Of a stretch of DNA of 7,730 nt, positions 6,676-7,730 are shown piece after piece. Within the stretch, counting starts at the first letter, position 1, and each line of letters opens with the position of its first letter. A program made the translations under genes and the position numbers. Source of the DNA: Veillonella sp. (GTDB lineage: Bacteria > Bacillota > Negativicutes > Veillonellales > Veillonellaceae); the NCBI GenBank assembly GCA_022737715.1, contig JAIITD010000081.1, positions 1 through 7,730 on the forward strand, written 5' to 3'. The notes under the pieces were generated by a model, which did not search any database, was not told the origin of the DNA, and was given only the letters and a program-made list of their open reading frames with translations.

Positions 6676-6700
6676 AAAAAAGTATGGAAAAACCATACTT
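6676..6700 (-). terminator. Terminator-like hairpin inside the nrdD leader
   Basis: On the minus strand AAGTATGG (6700-6693) and CCATACTT (6687-6680) form an 8-bp stem around TTTTT, and run straight into a total of six T. This is the layout of a weak intrinsic terminator, placed about 60 bases after the predicted start of transcription and 51 bases before the nrdD ATG. Nothing is encoded between it and nrdD, so it would act as an attenuator, or else be only a leader stem. No clear mutually exclusive antiterminator was found. Confidence 0.55.
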
Positions 6701-6733
6701 AATCTATATTATTTACTACGAAAAAAACAAAAT

Positions 6734-6743
6734 TTACATGTAA
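6734..6743. repeat. Palindrome TTACATGTAA early in the nrdD leader
   Basis: A 10-base perfect palindrome, extending to AAAATT/AATTTT with one bulged base, lies about 18-27 bases downstream of the predicted nrdD transcription start. It could be an operator or an RNA stem. On the transcript ATTACATGTA (6744-6735) can also pair with TATATGTAAT (6676-6667), enclosing the leader hairpin. Confidence 0.35.
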
Positions 6744-6767
6744 TTTTATTTTTCTAACCGCTTTCAT

Positions 6768-6796
6768 AGTATACTATATATAGTGTTTTATTGCAA
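6768..6796 (-). promoter_or_regulatory. Promoter of nrdD
   Basis: On the minus strand TTGCAA (6791-6796) and TATACT (6768-6773) are separated by exactly 17 bases. The predicted start is near 6761, which gives an unusually long leader of about 137 bases. The NrdR box covers the 3' part of the spacer and half of the -10 element. Confidence 0.8.
6771..6786 (-). promoter_or_regulatory. NrdR box (primary) at the nrdD promoter
   Basis: The minus strand reads ACACTATATATAGTAT, matching 15 of 16 positions of the known NrdR consensus acaCwAtATaTwGwGt; only the G near the end is A. NrdR is the zinc-finger/ATP-cone repressor of ribonucleotide reductase genes and senses dATP/ATP. The box overlaps the promoter spacer and -10 element, so binding would block RNA polymerase. 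The nrdR gene is not in this window. Confidence 0.87.
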
Positions 6797-6802
6797 TAAA
6801 AA

Positions 6803-6818
6803 ATACAATATCATGTAA
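6803..6818. promoter_or_regulatory. Degenerate second NrdR box
   Basis: ATACAATATCATGTAA keeps about 8 of 10 core positions of the NrdR consensus (C, w, A, T, A, T then w and G) but is poor at the ends. Its centre is 32 bases from the centre of the primary box, about three helical turns, the usual spacing of tandem NrdR boxes. It lies just upstream of the -35 element. The spacing is the main reason for the call. Confidence 0.5.
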
Positions 6819-6869
6819 AAAAGAGTTTTTTTGCTATACTTAAACGGCATAGCAAAAAAACTCTTTTTT
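6817..6869 (-). terminator. Strong terminator of the PHP-family gene (21-bp stem)
   Basis: A 21-bp perfect inverted repeat (6817-6837 with 6849-6869) encloses an 11-base loop. The core is GAG-T7-GCTAT, flanked by A/T runs, so both strands end in a T-tract; the relevant one is minus, ending in six T. The last base of the stop codon at 6869-6871 falls inside the stem. It isolates this gene from the nrdD promoter that begins about 20 bases further on. Confidence 0.92.
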
Positions 6870-7684
6870 TATAAAGCAATTGATAGAAGACGAGTCCAAA
6901 AATTAGGTCTCTTTCCAGACCAATGATCAGGTACCGTAGGATAAAATACTCTATCCGCTAACAAATCACGTTCATTTAATCGGACATCACTAAGTAAATC
7001 TTTCTTGTATTCTACATCTAGTTTAGAAATCACATCTACATAGCTATCATATTGATTTTTCATCACATCATAACCAGTGCCAAAGAAATGGATTAAACCA
7101 TTTGTATATAATTCAATAGCTCTCGCATAATGCTCGGAATGATGTGTAAAAGACTTAATATTACATTCAAACAAAATGCCCTTATCAACCCATTCCAATA
7201 GTTGTTCTGGTTTACTAAAGAAAAGGTCATTACGTTCTACTTCACTTATAATAGGTGTAATACCTAAGTCACATAATGTTTGTAACCACGCATCTACATG
7301 GTACAACTTACAATCTTTAGGAATGGTCACTAACATAAAATGACTATTGCCTAATACAAGTGATGCATTATGATTGCGTATATAGTCAATCATACCATCA
7401 CCTAACTCAACAACAGCACCACTATGCAAGGTAACATTTATAGCTTGCTCAGATACTGCTTGTTTTAAATTTTCCACCTGTTCCACGACTGATTCAACAA
7501 CGGTCTGTACATTTAGCTCATTAACCTTTGGTGTACAAAAAATATCTGTAATACCAGAACTAACTAAATCTTTAACCATTTGTACAGATTCAGCCATGGA
7601 TTGAGGTCCCTTTCCATCTGCTATAGCTGGCAAAATATATGTATGTAAATCTAATATTCGTTTCATCTTCTTCCCCATTCTCAT
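6869..7684 (-). CDS. CpsB/YwqE-like PHP-domain protein lacking metal ligands (probable pseudoenzyme)
   Basis: The 271-residue protein follows the layout of CpsB/YwqE-type tyrosine-protein phosphatases, which use a tri-metal PHP site to dephosphorylate the tyrosine kinases of capsule export. The framework is recognisable: LDLHTYILPAIADG (11-24) for the family's IDIHCHILPGIDDG, ITDIFCTP (45-52), LHSGAVVEL (86-94), GITPIISEVERN (141-152) and GTGYD (202-206). The ligands are not: HxH is His14-Tyr16, the TPH His is Lys53, GAE is Val91, the LVELP Glu is Thr120, AHPER has Glu148 for His, and SDxH is Gly204/Asp206. Only the first His remains, so metal-dependent phosphatase activity is unlikely. The reading frame is intact with a strong terminator, suggesting a maintained binding or regulatory role. 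ATG at 7682-7684 has AAGGGG ten bases upstream; Met7 (ATG 7664-7666) is an alternative start closer to the family N-terminus. No signal peptide is seen. No capsule gene is visible next to it. Confidence 0.7.
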   Translation of the reverse strand: MRMGKKMKRILDLHTYILPAIADGKGPQSMAESVQMVKDLVSSGITDIFCTPKVNELNVQTVVESVVEQVENLKQAVSEQAINVTLHSGAVVELGDGMIDYIRNHNASLVLGNSHFMLVTIPKDCKLYHVDAWLQTLCDLGITPIISEVERNDLFFSKPEQLLEWVDKGILFECNIKSFTHHSEHYARAIELYTNGLIHFFGTGYDVMKNQYDSYVDVISKLDVEYKKDLLSDVRLNERDLLADRVFYPTVPDHWSGKRPNFWTRLLSIAL

Positions 7685-7714
7685 ATTTATATCGCCCCTT
7701 ATCTCGATATAAAT
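7685..7714 (-). promoter_or_regulatory. Hairpin presenting the Shine-Dalgarno sequence of the PHP gene
   Basis: ATTTATATCG (7685-7694) and CGATATAAAT (7705-7714) form a 10-bp perfect inverted repeat. The ten-base loop (minus: AGATAAGGGG) carries the ribosome binding site, and the stem ends directly at the ATG. It could be a translational control stem, an operator, or both. The promoter itself is not clearly visible before the window edge. Confidence 0.5.
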
Positions 7715-7730
7715 CTCTTAAATATAATCT

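Overview
The window looks like chromosome from an anaerobic, low-GC Firmicute-type bacterium. Negativicutes, possibly Veillonella, is my best guess from general familiarity; no 16S or other definitive marker is present. Pointers are the oxygen-sensitive class III ribonucleotide reductase with its activase, a rubredoxin, FabK as the enoyl-ACP reductase, AT-rich intergenic DNA and strong purine-rich ribosome binding sites. There is no mobile element, CRISPR array, tRNA or rRNA. Every gene reads as intact except the first, which is cut by the window edge.

Layout. (1) Positions 1-419, minus: 5' part of a YceD/DUF177 gene with its own consensus promoter. (2) 521-655, minus: a 44-residue rubredoxin with its own promoter and terminator. 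(3) 957-2470, plus: fabK followed 11 bases later by a gamma-class carbonic anhydrase, ending in a strong bidirectional terminator. (4) 2602-6624, minus: nrdD, nrdG and a divergent CLC-type anion transporter gene. A terminator-like hairpin lies between nrdD and nrdG, while nrdG and clc are only 10 bases apart. (5) 6869-7684, minus: a protein of the CpsB/YwqE PHP phosphatase family that has lost almost all of its metal ligands. It ends in a 21-bp-stem terminator.

How the parts work together. NrdD and NrdG make deoxyribonucleotides under anaerobic conditions. Their promoter (TTGCAA-17-TATACT) is overlapped by a 15/16 match to the NrdR box, with a degenerate second copy one 32-bp step upstream, so repression by NrdR is likely. 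The roughly 137-base nrdD leader also holds a terminator-like hairpin with a U-tract, which suggests a second control layer. FabK carries out the last step of fatty acid elongation. The adjacent carbonic anhydrase could supply bicarbonate for acetyl-CoA carboxylase, but this link is inference.

The points most worth a second look are the catalytically degenerate PHP protein and the hairpin that presents its Shine-Dalgarno sequence, the nrdD leader architecture, and the non-canonical anion and proton pathway residues of the CLC protein. None of these amounts to a clearly new multi-gene system; most of the window is ordinary core-genome content.
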